A stretch of 64,000 bases of DNA from Omphalotus guepiniiformis (Eukaryota > Basidiomycota > Agaricomycetes > Agaricales > Omphalotaceae), in the NCBI GenBank assembly GCA_028554645.1, contig JAQOOI010000017.1, positions 248,001 through 312,000 of the forward strand, given 5' to 3'. The translations under genes were made by a program, and so were the position numbers. Shown piece after piece: positions 55,691-64,000 of this stretch. The notes under the pieces were generated by a model, which worked only from the letters and a program-made list of their open reading frames with translations, had not been told where the DNA came from and did not search any database. Every line of letters starts with the position of its first letter. Position 1 is the stretch's first letter.

Positions 55691-58600
55691 TTACAAGGCA
55701 GCAATAGAGTGAACGTCAGGATTAATAACTGATAGCGAAGGTTGGTCCCGTGAGATGGAGGTGGCAGATTCTATGGCTCGAGATTTTGCCGTTTCCCATT
55801 CATGAGTAGCGTAACCGTAACGTAGACCTTGCTCTCTACAAAGTGCAAGCCATTCTGCCGAAGTAGGAGGTCTGTCTCCTGGAGGATAAGGATAGCCATC
55901 AGGTTCCGGAGAGTATCGAGAGTCGTCTTGAGTATATCCTCGAACGACGCGTGGCAATGAATTAACGGGGTGACGACCAATATAAGTGCCTTTAGTACGG
56001 ATATATTCTTCGTAAGTGAAGGAGTTGGTGAGTGGAAGGGGTTCCAGCATTTCTGGCAACATTTCCCTGCGAACGATATAGCGCATACCCGCATCTTCAT
56101 AATAATGTGCAAAACTCATCAACTGAATTGCGCCCCATATCTCCTCTTCTTGATGCCTCTTGGCGATAACGCTAATGACCCACAACCATCGCGTCTCGTC
56201 AATACTCAAAAGTGGATGTCCCGGGCGAGTATTGACCCAAGTTTCGGTAGGTGTCTTCCATTCCCGCTGAAATTCCTCCACTAGCCCTCGTACAATGAAA
56301 TATTCGGCCACGTAATTCATCCCTTTCAATAACAACCTCTTCCAAGTCAACAGCAGCTGGAACTTATTCCACCAGTGTCCGGCGCGTTCATGATCCGCCT
56401 CTTCAAAGCAATTTTCGTAAGACCAAGCTTTTCGTTTGTCTCTCGTAAAGTTCTTGTTATGAGGAGGTGGGAATAACGACCGGTAAGCAGGTATGGTTGG
56501 AATGGTGACGGGTGCGTAAGGGTGCGCAGGAAATCCTTGAGCACGCATGGCGTCCATTGGCAGATTTAACACGCTTCGTCGGGCTGCTTCGCGACAAAAT
56601 TGTCGTTGTTCGAATGTATTCTGTAGTCGCTCCTTGTAGCGTATAGGGTACTTGGCGACACCTGAAGACCTTGGTACTCCTTCTTCAGGATGCTCCTTCC
56701 TCATGTCATGCGCATGTTCCATCCCCAAAGCATGGGCTTCCTTAAAAGGTTGTGAGACCCGCAAACGATATAAAACCAGTGCTTCGGGGTTCTGCCGATC
56801 CGCTGTCATACGCTGATCCTCAGGTAGCAATGGGAGTTCGGTTGGAATTATCAAGTCGCGGGACTCAGGCAGAAAGGGCTTGATAGGATTGTCGGTATAA
56901 ACCACAGCTGCCAAGGGGTAATCCTCGCTAGTCTCTTCTCGATCGCAAGAATATTCTTCATCTTCCGAATCCACACTTCCTTCTTCGACCCTTGTACTGC
57001 TTGCCTCTTCCTCCATTTCCTGATCTTCGTCAAGTTCGTCCTCCTCGTTGTCTGTACTGCCTTCCGCATCCATTTCGTCATCGTCGTCGCTGTCTACGTT
57101 GATCACTTCTCTCACCCTCACCTCACTATTCTCTTGGCGAGGGTCTACGTGAGTTCGCAACGTCTGTCGCTTTCCTCTTGCATATTCTGTAAGTTCTATA
57201 TGTCCTCCTTCATCCTCGGCTGTCTCGTTAACCGCAGAATCCATGTTTGGCGCCATTGCAACCGTTTCCGCCTCAACAGAGTCTTGGTTGTTTTCTAGGA
57301 TGTCGTTGGAAGGTGCAGGCGTGGTAGAATGATAGCGAAGATACCCCGGACTACTTGCGGCATATGGCGATGGTGTTCGTGGGGTAGGAGAGTGCGGTAC
57401 GTAGATAGGACTTCGTCGAGGCATCTGGATGTCTGAAAGTGTGTCGCTAGATGACGATGGTGATGCTGGGGAATAGGAGGGACTCTGTGGGGTTTCAGGT
57501 ACGATTTCGGTATCCTCGACGTGTTGCGTCGCGTCTCTTTCTTCGACCATCCCTACAGCAAAAACTTCTTGTTCCTTGTGTCCTTCTGCCTTTCTCATCT
57601 CCTCTCGTAAGAGCATGATCTGGTCCACCGCAATATTAGCAAATGCAGGAAGATATACGCAAGTTTTAAGTACCTCGTCAGCGCCCTCGTTCATACGATT
57701 TATCAGGTGCCCATATTTCATTCGCGCACCATGCTCATTGATAGCAGGTAGCGCAAGTTCTTCAAAACGCTGTTGATCTTCGCTGTCTGGATAGAACTTG
57801 ATTCTCGCATGACCCGTCATCATGGTAATAGGAGCCGGTTCATTCGTCAGAGCGCTATGATTAAGACGTCCTGCCATTCCATCAAGCATGATAAATTCGA
57901 AAGTCGGGCGTCCAGCCTCGTCTATACGGGTCGGTGACGAACGGGATTGCGCCCCCACAAAAACTACAGGGTTGACTGGGATGCTGCCAGCCTCGGTGGA
58001 ACGAATCTCCTCGCAAAGTCGTGTAAGGGCCTCGCGGTAGGGAAGGTTCCAAAATTGGGGATCGCGACGAGCTATGCCTTGCTCGTGGTCGCGAAGGGGT
58101 TGATTCTCGACTGGGATAATCGTAATGGAAGGAAGCAGTGGGTGGGGTGGAATGGGAGTGTCGTGGTCTAGCGGCGGAGGATCCATAGTAGTAGATGTTG
58201 AACGTGAGCGCCAGGGTGAAGAGAGACGTGTTGAGTGAATGAAAAGAACTTGGTGTGGAGGTGGTGTCGTTTCCTGCTTCGCATTCGACGCGTCTTTTAT
58301 TTCATTCAAAGTTCCATCTGTCCATTCCTTCACCTTCCAATATATCCCAATTGTAAGGAGCACGTAAATCTTGACCCATAAATGAATTAAGTCCAGAATC
58401 TCGAAGGCCAGCTGAGTCGTTACCTTAGTTATGTTTCTTTCCTCCTGTTCTCGTCCTACTTCCTCTCCATTTCCTCCTGGATCGTCCTGCCTTACTTCTG
58501 TCTCGTAATTCGTGATATTGTTCGTCCATCCATAGCGAAAATCCGGCTCGTACACGTAGTCTTCGAAAGGTGTAATCCCAGATCCTACATCACCACTTCT

Positions 58601-61600
58601 TTGTGCCCCAATAGGGTGAGAGAGAGTAGAGGTAGAGGTGTTGGTTTCTGAACGCGTGTCTTCGTTGATTTCCCGGTCCGTTTCGGGTTGCTGAGCGGAG
58701 TTTAACATTTCAGAGTCCGACATATCGCTCGTTGAACTGGTTTCTAAGTGCCTTCTTTTGACTGCGAATGACCTTGTAATGGGTTGTGAAGAGGATGGCC
58801 AAGACGAAATTCTGGCTGCGGTTACAAACAACTCGTACAGCGGTTTCCAGCTTTTTAAATCCTTGAATACCAAATATGTTCCTTTCGGTCTTTCGTCAAT
58901 GGAAACTCGATTCTGTGTTTGCCACGGTCGTCCCAATAACATATCGAAGGGTACCTGGTCTCCTACAAAGAAATCCGCCCGTGTTTCAGCTCCTCCACAG
59001 TGCAGCTTTACGTTTTGGACTACGCCTACCAACTTCCCTTCTCCTCCGTTCGCGTCGCTCATGGTCGAGGTCTGGGTCGTATCAATTGGTAGACCTATTA
59101 TTTCTTCGCATACCCGTTTACTGACCACATTTAATTCTGATCCTGTGTCAATTATAGCGCGCACTTCGTGGCCTCGATATTCCAATGTAATTTCTATGAG
59201 TGGACCGTTTCCAGCTGCCGTAGTTTTGCTTCCCAAAAACGACTGTCCCATCCGCTGTATAGCACGAATTGTTGCGTCATGTTCGTCGATCCTTAAAACC
59301 TTGGGATTCTTTAGTTTCATCATTTCGGCGAGTGACGTTGATAACTCTTTGGAGGATCCTAGGATTTCTTTCATGGGTAAGGTCACATTTGTCTCCAAAA
59401 TCTTTTGGAGTACTTCTGACGAGTTGACGTTTTGGGTTAGGTCTGAAACTCGTTTCATATGTTCCTTTGGCTTCTTCTCCATTTCAGATCGGCTTTCGTG
59501 GGCTGAATTTGGGGAAATTGAGTGAGAAGAAATGGCTCCCGACTTGGTAAGTCCATCGTTATTCTGTTGCCGAACCTGTTTGAGCTTACGAATGGGTCGC
59601 GCATCGTAAGGTACTGGCTCTCGCGGCACAATAACTTCATCAACTTCCATTCTACGCTTTGCGCCGCCCTCCTTTTGGTCAATTTGTCTCTCGCGAAGTA
59701 CCTCTTGTTCGTCTTTTCTCGATGCTTGGTCAGGAACTGGTGGATTTCCCAGACCCGAATGAGACCTTTGATCATTTGGTTTATCCATCGGAATCTTCTG
59801 CTGCGCTCGGGCTTTAATTTTCGCATTCCATGGTTCTCGTGTACCGTCGGCTCGCAACGGCGGCTTGGTTACGCGTCGATTGCGTGTTACTTCTCTGGGT
59901 GCCGCCTGAATCTTTTCCCTCCATTCTCGCCCTTTTCCCTTCGTTCTTTCGGCCTCATACACTCGAGATTGGATAGCAGTCGCAACACGTTGAACCAAAT
60001 CTTCATCCATTACTTCATCTTCGTTGTCCCCTTCATATTCCTCTTCTTCCTCTGTCATATCCGTCAACATGTCTCCTTCATCACTCCATTCTTCCTCGTC
60101 GTCATCGCTGTCGTTTTCCAATATGTCATCTTCGTTGTTTGCTACTTGCGTGCTTTCTTGTGGAGCGGTTGCGTAGAACGTGCGAGTGGGATCATGAAGA
60201 GTGACATACAAGGTTTTCGCAGGCAGTGCTGCTTGTTCAGCCAAGAGTCGGTCTAGGGCAGGAATAATAGGTTCTCCTTGTTGTCGTGGGATTCGCAATC
60301 CATCTGTTGTAACGTACCGACCATTATCGAATACAATGTCTCCCTTTTGAATGCGCTGTACAATTACTGAGCATTCATTCAGCCTATGACCAGGGAGCCC
60401 ACAACCATAACAGGTAATTCCTCCTTCCGGTGGTGCATTTCGAGCTTCGTATGTTCGAGATAGACCTGGATTAGAATATTTATTTCTAGGGTTCAGTGTG
60501 TTAATCCTTCCATCTCCACTGTTTACGGCCGGTTGTCGTACGCATAACTTCGCCTGTCCTGACTGGTCCATAGTCATGGCTTTGTAGTATAAAACCGGAT
60601 ACGTTGGGTCATTGATGTTCATGCTGTTAAGTTGGCGAATAATTTCTGAAACCTCATCTGCATGTCCTTGCGGTCTAGAGGTATGCATTCTTTCTTCCTT
60701 CTTTAATTCGTCATCCTCGTCTATCTGTTCACGAGCCTTTCTTCGAGCTTCGCGCTCCTTCTTGATCTTCTTCTTATCCTTCTTAATTCTCCTTCGCTTT
60801 TTATGTTTCTCATTTTCTGAATCATCATCTGAATCATCTGAATCAGAGGAGTCATCCGTACTTTCTTCATCCATATGCACACCGTACGCAGGTGCATCTA
60901 GCATCATAGATGTAAACTTATCTCTCTGGAAATAAGCTTCTGCTACTTGGCAGACCTGTTCCAGGGAATATGGGGTACGAGTATCATGAGCTGGGTACCT
61001 TTGAGCTAATTTGTCTTCCAAAACACTTTGAAGAGTAGGGGGTATTCCCGCCCAGAAATATGAGGCATATTCAAAGTCAGAGAGTTTGTGAGTGGCATGT
61101 AGATCTCCAGCTCTACTCTGATATCCTCTATCATACTTCAACCATCTAGAAAGGCTATCAATGATGGTCTTCCTGGATTTCCTAGCATATGCCTGCACAT
61201 CACTAGGTCTGTACTTCAGCCTAGCCCTTTCTGCATCATATGATTTCAAGAGGTGAGCTTTGAGAGTGGCCCATACTCCTGTGTGGTATTGCCGGGTGGA
61301 TCGTATAAATGTTTTCACTGAGGAGGAACAATAGTCCAAAATTTCATCGCATTTAATTCGATCATTAATGACATTGTATTTGGCCAATAGCTTCTCATAA
61401 TGATTGATGAAATCCTCAATTTCAGTGTACTTTCCCGTGAAGGTGAGGGGTGCTTCACGAGCTCCTCTTGCAGGTAATTCTGCAGAGGTTCCACTGGCCT
61501 TGTTTGGGGTAGGGGTGGTGGCAATGTGAAGTTCTGCTGCTGCAGTTCCAAATGTAGATTCAGGAATGTTTGTTTGAGTCATGGTATGAGAAATATTTCT

Positions 61601-61798
61601 GGATTCTTCAGAAGATGATAAGTCAGTTAAAGGTTCAAACTGAACTTCTGAAGGACTTGGGGTTGATACTTCTGAAATGGCTAGGGATTCAGTAGACCGG
61701 TGATCAAAGTAACTTTGATAGGAGTTGGGTTCAATGGCCTCAGGAGTAAGCTGAGGTTCTGGTTCTCGATATGTAGTGAAATCCGGAGTGATGGTCAT
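55691..61798 (-). CDS. Outer element Gag-protease polyprotein with 831-residue extra domain
   Basis: 2035 codons, intact. Residues ~115-300: capsid-like helices (LTFTGKYTEIEDFINHYEKL; SDFEYASYFWAGIPPTLQSV). ~305-360: acidic then Lys/Arg run. ~460: CCHC zinc knuckle (CYGCGLPGHRLNEC). ~600-850: acidic and charged linkers. ~875-970: retropepsin-like protease (VRAIIDTGSELNVVS; VPFDMLLGRPWQTQ). From Met 1205 (ATG 58186) an 831-residue region follows with Pro/Ser-rich and strongly acidic stretches and a well-structured C-terminal ~330 residues (YKERLQNTFEQRQFCREAAR; HERAGHWWNKFQLLLTWKRL; ETRWLWVISVIAKRHQEEEI) that match nothing I know. That region might be translated separately. The gag N-terminus (after ~60900) is CG-poor while the rest is CG-rich. 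Confidence 0.85.
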   Translation of the reverse strand: MTITPDFTTYREPEPQLTPEAIEPNSYQSYFDHRSTESLAISEVSTPSPSEVQFEPLTDLSSSEESRNISHTMTQTNIPESTFGTAAAELHIATTPTPNKASGTSAELPARGAREAPLTFTGKYTEIEDFINHYEKLLAKYNVINDRIKCDEILDYCSSSVKTFIRSTRQYHTGVWATLKAHLLKSYDAERARLKYRPSDVQAYARKSRKTIIDSLSRWLKYDRGYQSRAGDLHATHKLSDFEYASYFWAGIPPTLQSVLEDKLAQRYPAHDTRTPYSLEQVCQVAEAYFQRDKFTSMMLDAPAYGVHMDEESTDDSSDSDDSDDDSENEKHKKRRRIKKDKKKIKKEREARRKAREQIDEDDELKKEERMHTSRPQGHADEVSEIIRQLNSMNINDPTYPVLYYKAMTMDQSGQAKLCVRQPAVNSGDGRINTLNPRNKYSNPGLSRTYEARNAPPEGGITCYGCGLPGHRLNECSVIVQRIQKGDIVFDNGRYVTTDGLRIPRQQGEPIIPALDRLLAEQAALPAKTLYVTLHDPTRTFYATAPQESTQVANNEDDILENDSDDDEEEWSDEGDMLTDMTEEEEEYEGDNEDEVMDEDLVQRVATAIQSRVYEAERTKGKGREWREKIQAAPREVTRNRRVTKPPLRADGTREPWNAKIKARAQQKIPMDKPNDQRSHSGLGNPPVPDQASRKDEQEVLRERQIDQKEGGAKRRMEVDEVIVPREPVPYDARPIRKLKQVRQQNNDGLTKSGAISSHSISPNSAHESRSEMEKKPKEHMKRVSDLTQNVNSSEVLQKILETNVTLPMKEILGSSKELSTSLAEMMKLKNPKVLRIDEHDATIRAIQRMGQSFLGSKTTAAGNGPLIEITLEYRGHEVRAIIDTGSELNVVSKRVCEEIIGLPIDTTQTSTMSDANGGEGKLVGVVQNVKLHCGGAETRADFFVGDQVPFDMLLGRPWQTQNRVSIDERPKGTYLVFKDLKSWKPLYELFVTAARISSWPSSSQPITRSFAVKRRHLETSSTSDMSDSEMLNSAQQPETDREINEDTRSETNTSTSTLSHPIGAQRSGDVGSGITPFEDYVYEPDFRYGWTNNITNYETEVRQDDPGGNGEEVGREQEERNITKVTTQLAFEILDLIHLWVKIYVLLTIGIYWKVKEWTDGTLNEIKDASNAKQETTPPPHQVLFIHSTRLSSPWRSRSTSTTMDPPPLDHDTPIPPHPLLPSITIIPVENQPLRDHEQGIARRDPQFWNLPYREALTRLCEEIRSTEAGSIPVNPVVFVGAQSRSSPTRIDEAGRPTFEFIMLDGMAGRLNHSALTNEPAPITMMTGHARIKFYPDSEDQQRFEELALPAINEHGARMKYGHLINRMNEGADEVLKTCVYLPAFANIAVDQIMLLREEMRKAEGHKEQEVFAVGMVEERDATQHVEDTEIVPETPQSPSYSPASPSSSSDTLSDIQMPRRSPIYVPHSPTPRTPSPYAASSPGYLRYHSTTPAPSNDILENNQDSVEAETVAMAPNMDSAVNETAEDEGGHIELTEYARGKRQTLRTHVDPRQENSEVRVREVINVDSDDDDEMDAEGSTDNEEDELDEDQEMEEEASSTRVEEGSVDSEDEEYSCDREETSEDYPLAAVVYTDNPIKPFLPESRDLIIPTELPLLPEDQRMTADRQNPEALVLYRLRVSQPFKEAHALGMEHAHDMRKEHPEEGVPRSSGVAKYPIRYKERLQNTFEQRQFCREAARRSVLNLPMDAMRAQGFPAHPYAPVTIPTIPAYRSLFPPPHNKNFTRDKRKAWSYENCFEEADHERAGHWWNKFQLLLTWKRLLLKGMNYVAEYFIVRGLVEEFQREWKTPTETWVNTRPGHPLLSIDETRWLWVISVIAKRHQEEEIWGAIQLMSFAHYYEDAGMRYIVRREMLPEMLEPLPLTNSFTYEEYIRTKGTYIGRHPVNSLPRVVRGYTQDDSRYSPEPDGYPYPPGDRPPTSAEWLALCREQGLRYGYATHEWETAKSRAIESATSISRDQPSLSVINPDVHSIAAL

Positions 61799-61836
61799 AA
61801 ACAGAGGAATAATAAAGAGCTAAACCCTTATTTTCC

Positions 61837-61853
61837 CCCTGCGGTGGTCACCA
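61837..61853 (-). other. Outer element primer-binding site
   Basis: TGGTGACCACCGCAGGG on the minus strand, starting six bases inside the 5' LTR and beginning TGG as expected for pairing with a tRNA CCA end. Confidence 0.65.
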
Positions 61854-61859
61854 ATAAGA

Positions 61860-62406
61860 TGTCAGGTATTTAGAATTTTATCTAAATATCTCTGAGTGTC
61901 GCGGGAACGTATCTTTAGTTGCCTGCACCCAGTTGTTCGTGAATAAGGGTTTAAGAGAGCGAAAAGATAAGATAAGGTCGATTGGTCTGATATCGGACCA
62001 GCCAATCACGGATCAAAGTTTACTGGCAGCACTTCCGTGTACTGTGAGCAATGACAATGAGTTACTCGGGACTCCTTGACGAATGTTCAGACAAAGCGGT
62101 CTAAACTCCTGTAGACTGTACTTTTCTGGACTAGTGTCTGGTGATTATTATGGGGGGGATTCTTATTTATCTACATAAAAAAAACTAACTTTTATATGTC
62201 CTTTTCTTCCTAAATTAGAATTCTTCTTGAATATTCTACAATCTTCTACTCTCTTCTCCAAAGTTCTGCTGTATTTCCCTAACTTTCCAGAGCATTCCAC
62301 TCCTTTCCATTTACTACTAAAAGTTCTTTACTCCTAAATTAGCAAGCCTCCAAGGTTGATCACCAATCATATGCCATTTGATGGGAAACTTATGACCTTC
62401 CTGACA
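61860..62406 (-). repeat. Outer element 5' LTR
   Basis: 547 bp, read as identical to 33003-33549. It is followed outward by CCGA, matching the four bases before 33003. Confidence 0.92.
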
Positions 62407-62660
62407 CCGATACTACTGATTTACCTCCATCTCTTCGACATTCCACTCAATACCAGATTTGGATTATATGGAGGGAAATGGGAATGACCAGAAATTATTA
62501 GTCATTATGACCTTAGAATTACAAGATTCAAATGAAGTCAAGACCAGAGAAAGAGGGAAATGCGAAAGGAACAGGGAGGACGCGACCAAGCGCGACGAAC
62601 AGAGGCTAGCAGAGGCTTGTGTCACACAGGTAACAGCGAGTGACAAAATCGCTTAGAACC

Positions 62661-62683
62661 CGCTTAGCAAAATTTGCTAAGCG
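62661..62683. repeat. Palindrome inside the TIR element
   Basis: CGCTTAGCAAA and TTTGCTAAGCG separated by one base: 11-bp arms able to form a hairpin. It lies 14 bp inside the right terminal inverted repeat. Confidence 0.85.
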
Positions 62684-62961
62684 TATAGCTCCGAAGGCCG
62701 TTGCTGATATGCCCTATTAAAAAGGTTAAAGGATAAGATGATTAACATCTTGACATACTGAGAACTCACGCTGCATGGTCGTGAAGGTATACGATATCAA
62801 TCCAATCCAATCTATGTATGACTTGATCCCTTTCTCATTCTTCCCCCTTCAAGTCTTTACCACCACTGGTCTCTGAGTCGCAGTGCGAGCGCTGAGCTCC
62901 CCAGGCTTTTACCGACATCGATTGTTCTTTACCGAGACAGGCTCTCCTCTAACAACCAGCT

Positions 62962-63715
62962 ATGAACTTGAAGTTCCAAGTAATTCTCGTCTGGTTGGGT
63001 GTACTCGTGACGGTAGTACAAGCCATACCCACAATCAGTGGCAGTGATCTCAGGCTCCGAGTCGTTGAACCTATTGAACCCATCAGCGAGCCCATTAGTG
63101 AGCCTATCAGCGAACCCGGCATCAGCGAGCCTCTTCCTCCAAGCCTTCCTCCTCCCGAGCCTCCTTCTATACCAAATCCCGAGGGTTCCACTGGTACTGG
63201 AGAACCTTCTATACCAGATCCCGAGTCTCCGCCGCCGGCTCCTGTTGCGAAGCCACCTGAGGAAGGTGAGTACATACTTGTCCGAGTCATTGCTTGAGTA
63301 CTCACTCACACTGCCACAACCTTGTTATTCAATTTCGCCCTCACCCGTAGAACCAACACATCTAACCACCCTAACAGTAACACAAATAACACAAATAACC
63401 ACTGAACCTAATGGTCAACTCGAGACTATCATCGATATCATCTCGACTATCGTTCAGGATGTAGATCAGATTACTTCATTGATTGCTTCTGGTACTTCGA
63501 CTTTGACCTCTAGTTCTGGTTCTGGTTCTGGTTCTGCTACGTCCGAGTCTGCAATTACTACTAGTAGCGGCGCTAGCACGAGTCGTGCGACGTCGTTGAC
63601 GAATAGTGCGACGGGTGCAGCCGCGATGTTTGATTTCTTATCTATTGTATATTGTCTTGGTTTTGGTACAGTCGTAGGCAGTGCTTTGATGGGCGGGTTT
63701 GCTATTGTTCTGTGA
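62962..63715 (+). CDS. Pro/Ser-rich secreted surface protein, intact paralogue
   Basis: Two exons (62962-63265 and 63351-63715) give 222 residues. The signal peptide is intact (MNLKFQVILVWLGVLVTVVQ, cleavage near AIPT). Then Pro/Glu repeats with a recurring EPIS unit (IEPISEPISEPISEP), the conserved Thr/Val segment (LTVTQITQITTEPNGQLET), an Ile/Asp block (IIDIISTIVQDVDQITS), a Ser/Thr-rich stalk and a hydrophobic end (GFGTVVGSALMGGFAIVL) fitting a GPI-anchor signal. It is probably displayed at the cell surface or wall. The conserved segments are shared with 20627-21291, while the Pro and Ser regions diverge freely. The TIR/retrotransposon stack ends 247 bp upstream, so its promoter was probably disturbed. 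No TATA box is seen in that interval. Confidence 0.75.
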
Positions 63716-64000
63716 GCATTTCGAAATCGGGGAAAACTTGAAGGTGGATGAGGGAGCGGCGCTGGTGTTGTACATGTATACTTACAAGTGTTTTAGAAGA
63801 TGATGATTTCCCTTGGTGACTTGAACCTGCATCATAAGATCTGAGAAAATACGGACCGCGTAGCCCTAAGTTTGATATCATCGTATATTGAATCAAGGAG
63901 CAAGTTTTTCAGACAATTGGTGTTCATGAATTCATGCAGGGCCTGCATTTGATACATTCTACTTCTACGAACTTCAAGCAGCCACAATAGAAAAGTCTTT
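63716..64000. other. Downstream of the surface-protein gene, nothing seen
   Basis: No supported coding or RNA feature up to the window edge. Confidence 0.5.

Larger units (their letters stand above)
33003..62406 (-). mobile_element. Outer Ty3/gypsy LTR retrotransposon, interrupted
   Basis: Minus-strand element bounded by 547-bp LTRs (33003-33549 and 61860-62406) with perfect TGTCAGG...CCTGACA ends and a CCGA flanking repeat (32999-33002 and 62407-62410). I saw no difference between the LTRs, so the insertion is young. Order along the element: primer-binding site, gag-protease ORF with a long extra domain, a small ORF, pol (RT, RNase H, integrase), an accessory ORF, 3' LTR. A second retrotransposon (35073-51528) sits inside the integrase. 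Removing it and one copy of the ~6-bp duplication restores integrase continuity except for two in-frame TGA codons. Uninterrupted length is about 12.9 kb. Confidence 0.9.
32780..62714. mobile_element. Short TIR element split by a retrotransposon
   Basis: GGGCATATCAGCAATGGC at 32780-32797 is matched in inverted orientation at 62697-62714 with one mismatch. Both ends are flanked by TA (32778-32779 and 62715-62716). Without the 29.4-kb retrotransposon insert and its target duplication the element is only ~527 bp, so it is MITE-like and non-coding. Subterminal parts of both ends share related short blocks (GCTTA, GAGTGACA). The right half contains an 11-bp-arm palindrome (62661-62683). Tc1/mariner-like ancestry is suggested only by the TA duplication. 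Confidence 0.6.

Noticed and set aside
58758..60256. Long plus-strand frames opposite the outer gag-protease ORF
   Set aside because: They are shadows of the 2035-codon ORF on the other strand, without splice or motif support.

Overview
The window reads as nuclear DNA of a filamentous basidiomycete, most likely Agaricomycetes. The grounds are genes cut by many 45-70 nt GT-AG introns, a 20-exon laccase, small secreted proteins, a seven-helix membrane family common in mushrooms, and a large nested retrotransposon island. No bacterial operon signals, rRNA, convincing tRNA or CRISPR array were seen.

Left host segment (1-25.4 kb). In order: the tail of an unidentified gene, a 10-exon FAD-dependent monooxygenase of the salicylate-hydroxylase type (-), a Nup35/Nup53-type nucleoporin (+), a laccase (+), a small disordered protein with a conserved tail (-), a single-pass membrane protein with a long cytoplasmic tail (+), a small secreted protein (-), a second copy of the conserved-tail protein (+), a Pro/Ser-rich surface protein whose signal peptide is split by a 17-bp insertion (-), a small membrane protein (-) and a Nop8/NOL8-like RRM protein whose reading frame is broken several times (+).

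AT-rich duplication (25.4-32.2 kb). Two tandem copies of a ~3 kb unit each hold a seven-helix membrane-protein gene (-). The left copy has a premature stop. The right copy has gained a 452-bp solo LTR with a 5-bp target duplication, and the left copy preserves the empty site.

Transposon island (32.8-62.7 kb), nested three deep. A ~0.53-kb TIR element is split by a minus-strand Ty3/gypsy element (LTRs 33003-33549 and 61860-62406, apparently identical). Its integrase gene is in turn split by a 16.46-kb plus-strand Ty3/gypsy element (LTRs 35073-36873 and 49728-51528, about two differences in 1801 bp). The inner element is the most unusual object here. It has gag, protease and pol in three successive -1 frames with plausible slippery sites at both junctions. 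Between pol and its 3' LTR it carries two intact antisense genes of 10 and 7 exons. It is also sprinkled with exact copies of the 12-mer AGTATCTAACTC, in both orientations and in different reading frames. The outer element carries an 831-residue extra domain after its protease, two further unknown ORFs, and two in-frame TGA codons in its integrase.

Right host segment (62.7-64 kb). The only gene is an intact paralogue of the Pro/Ser-rich surface protein at 20.6-21.3 kb, in opposite orientation. Its start lies ~250 bp from the edge of the transposon stack.

How the genes fit together. The laccase and small secreted proteins suggest an extracellular-facing lifestyle. I see no biosynthetic cluster logic linking the host genes. 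The interplay worth study is inside the inner retrotransposon: antisense genes whose introns would survive retrotransposition, alongside a dispersed DNA motif that one of their products could recognise.
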